The notes beneath the pieces were generated by a model, which saw only the letters and a program-made list of their open reading frames with translations, was not told the DNA's origin and did no database searches. The position numbers and the translations under genes were made by a program. From Paenibacillus polysaccharolyticus (GTDB taxonomy: Bacteria; Bacillota; Bacilli; Paenibacillales; Paenibacillaceae), in contig NZ_FMVM01000012.1 of NCBI RefSeq assembly GCF_900102085.1, forward strand, positions 1-64,000: 64,000 nt of DNA, in the 5' to 3' direction. Shown here piece by piece: positions 62,652 through 64,000 of the stretch. The stretch's first letter is position 1. Each line of letters opens with the position of its first letter.

Positions 62652-63755
62652 CTATTCTGGCCAAATCGGAATACCGCCAATGCTAATATTATCTCCAACT
62701 TGCTCAATTTCCAGCTGATGCAATTGGATTGCCTGACTCATGCGCTCTACGCCTTCAAAACGGAAACTTCCCGGAGTATCATATCCACCCACAATCTTGG
62801 GAGCGATAAACATCAGTAAACGATCTACGAGCCGTGCTTCCAGCATTGCACCATTTAGTGTACCGCCGCCTTCCAGCAGAATCGAACCAATATCCCGCTC
62901 TCCCAGTTTGCTCAGCCCATGTAGCAAATCTACGCGTGGTCCAGGCCCACAGCGAATAATTTCAACACCGTAAGCCTCGAGTCGCTCAGCCGCTTCCTGG
63001 CTAGCCTCATCGGTTGTAAGCACCCAAGTTGGCGCAAGTCCATCCTTGACCATTTTGGAGCCTACAGGCAACCTCAGCTTGGAATCCACAACGATCCGTA
63101 CCGGACTGATGCCTTCTACCTGCAAGCGGGTAGTCAGCTCCGGATTATCGGCGATTACCGTATCCACGCCAACCATAATGCCTTGATGACGATGACGAAG
63201 CGCATGCACGATCTCACGCGCCAGTTCGTTGGAGATCCATTTGCTGTCCCCGCTACGCGTAGCAATTTTTCCATCCAGCGTAGAAGCTGTTTTGAGGGTA
63301 ACGAAAGGAAGGCCTGTTGTAATAAACTTGATAAACTTTTCATTCATACGTCTTCCGCGTTCGCGCAAAACACCCACTTCAACTTCGATGCCTTGTTGAC
63401 GCAACATACTAATGCCTGTACCAGAAACCTGCGGATTCGGATCTTCACAACAAACCACCACCCGTTTAACCTTCTCATGGATCAAACGTTCGCTACAGGG
63501 TGGCGTTTTGCCATAATGACTGCAAGGTTCAAGCGTTACGTAAACGGTACTACCCTCCGCGTCGCTTCCAGCCATATTCAGCGCATGCACCTCTGCATGG
63601 CCTGTACCTCGTTTCAGATGGCTTCCTAGACCAACAACACGTCCTTCTTTAACAACGACACATCCTACGACAGGATTAATTCCAGTCTGTCCTTGTGCCC
63701 GTTCTGCCATATCCAGTGCTAACGCCATATAAAATTCATCATTGATCATTTCCAT
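62652..63755 (-). CDS. ribD: Bifunctional riboflavin deaminase-reductase
   Basis: 367 aa; the N-terminal deaminase (about 1-145) with zinc site in HAEVHALNMAG and PCSHYGKTPPCSERL, and the C-terminal reductase (about 150-367) with STLDGKIATRSGDSKWISNE and ILLEGGGTLNGAMLEARLVD. ATG 63755 after GGGGTGA. First gene of the operon visible here. Confidence 0.96.
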   Translation of the reverse strand: MEMINDEFYMALALDMAERAQGQTGINPVVGCVVVKEGRVVGLGSHLKRGTGHAEVHALNMAGSDAEGSTVYVTLEPCSHYGKTPPCSERLIHEKVKRVVVCCEDPNPQVSGTGISMLRQQGIEVEVGVLRERGRRMNEKFIKFITTGLPFVTLKTASTLDGKIATRSGDSKWISNELAREIVHALRHRHQGIMVGVDTVIADNPELTTRLQVEGISPVRIVVDSKLRLPVGSKMVKDGLAPTWVLTTDEASQEAAERLEAYGVEIIRCGPGPRVDLLHGLSKLGERDIGSILLEGGGTLNGAMLEARLVDRLLMFIAPKIVGGYDTPGSFRFEGVERMSQAIQLHQLEIEQVGDNISIGGIPIWPE

Positions 63756-63787
63756 ATCCGTTCACCCCACGGTTATAATCTCGAACT

Positions 63788-63824
63788 AAAAAATCCCCAC
63801 CGAACAATCTGTTCAGGTAGGGAT
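63788..63824 (-). terminator. Terminator-like hairpin in the ribD leader
   Basis: ATCCC-TACC...GGTG-GGGAT with GAACA/TGTTC inside, followed by TTTTTT on the minus strand, 30-70 bases before ribD. This is where an FMN-riboswitch terminator usually sits, but canonical aptamer boxes are not recognisable in 63825-64000. It may also end an upstream gene outside the window. I see no gene in 63825-64000. Confidence 0.7.
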
Positions 63825-64000
63825 GATGGAAGACTACTGTCATCTGCAGGAGAGATGAAACACACCAATACCGACACTTCACCAAAACCAGTTAACAGGT
63901 AAGTGAAAACAAACACATACCTTATTGCATACCCATTCGAGCTGTAGAATGATATACAAAAAATCAGGTGAAGAGTTCTATATAACGGTATTATGTATTA

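Overview
This window is a Gram-positive, endospore-forming chromosome, most likely Paenibacillus or a close relative. The evidence is the spore genes spmA, spmB, dacB and a ytfJ/gerW homologue, strong AGGAGG-type ribosome binding sites, the resABCDE-rluB cluster, a collagen-like surface protein, and SLH (S-layer) modules. Almost every gene lies on the minus strand.

Layout. 1-1883 is a collagen-like protein that runs off the left edge. 2078-12264 is a conserved block (in transcription order dacB, spmA, spmB, a trypsin-like protease, rluB, resA, resB, resC, resD, resE). 56867-63755 is a second conserved block (ribD, ribE, ribBA, ribH, scpA, scpB, a DUF2953-like gene, ytfJ). In Bacillus subtilis the rib, scp, dacB/spm and res genes form one neighbourhood. 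Here about 44.5 kb is inserted between ytfJ and dacB.

The insert (about 12341-56847) looks like a self-contained operon cluster for a headless, non-contractile phage-tail-like particle. From right to left it carries: a TcdE-type holin and an amidase endolysin; a few small genes and a GT-D-like gene on the plus strand; three glycosyltransferase-like genes; a tail-tube-like protein; a chaperone pair joined by a perfect A-AAA-AAG minus-1 frameshift site; a 1276-aa tape measure; two SLH-bearing proteins; a 1040-aa hub with M23-peptidase and lysozyme-like segments; a long series of tip or fibre proteins, including two giants of 1895 and 1550 aa; and a regulatory end with two sigma factors. I see no capsid, portal, terminase, sheath, integrase or phage repressor.

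The most unusual feature is regulatory. Eight minus-strand sites and one plus-strand site in the insert share the promoter-like pattern TTWAC(T/C/A)-N15/16-CGTATA. It resembles ECF sigma promoters, and one site precedes the gene for the 187-aa sigma factor. Several sites are fused to the terminator of the previous gene, so that stop codon, hairpin loop and -35 box share the same bases. One such terminator-promoter module cuts a concanavalin/LamG-like domain in two: the 1895-aa protein ends and the 1550-aa protein begins inside it. A nearly identical 43/44-bp terminator sequence lies at both ends of the insert and may mark an old attachment-site duplication.

Proposed working (inference): the two sigma factors switch on the cluster; the tube, tape measure, hub and fibres assemble into a tail of roughly 190 nm; the glycosyltransferases may decorate a component; holin and endolysin release the particle. 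It could be a tailocin-like bacteriocin, or a particle that attaches to S-layer-bearing cells.
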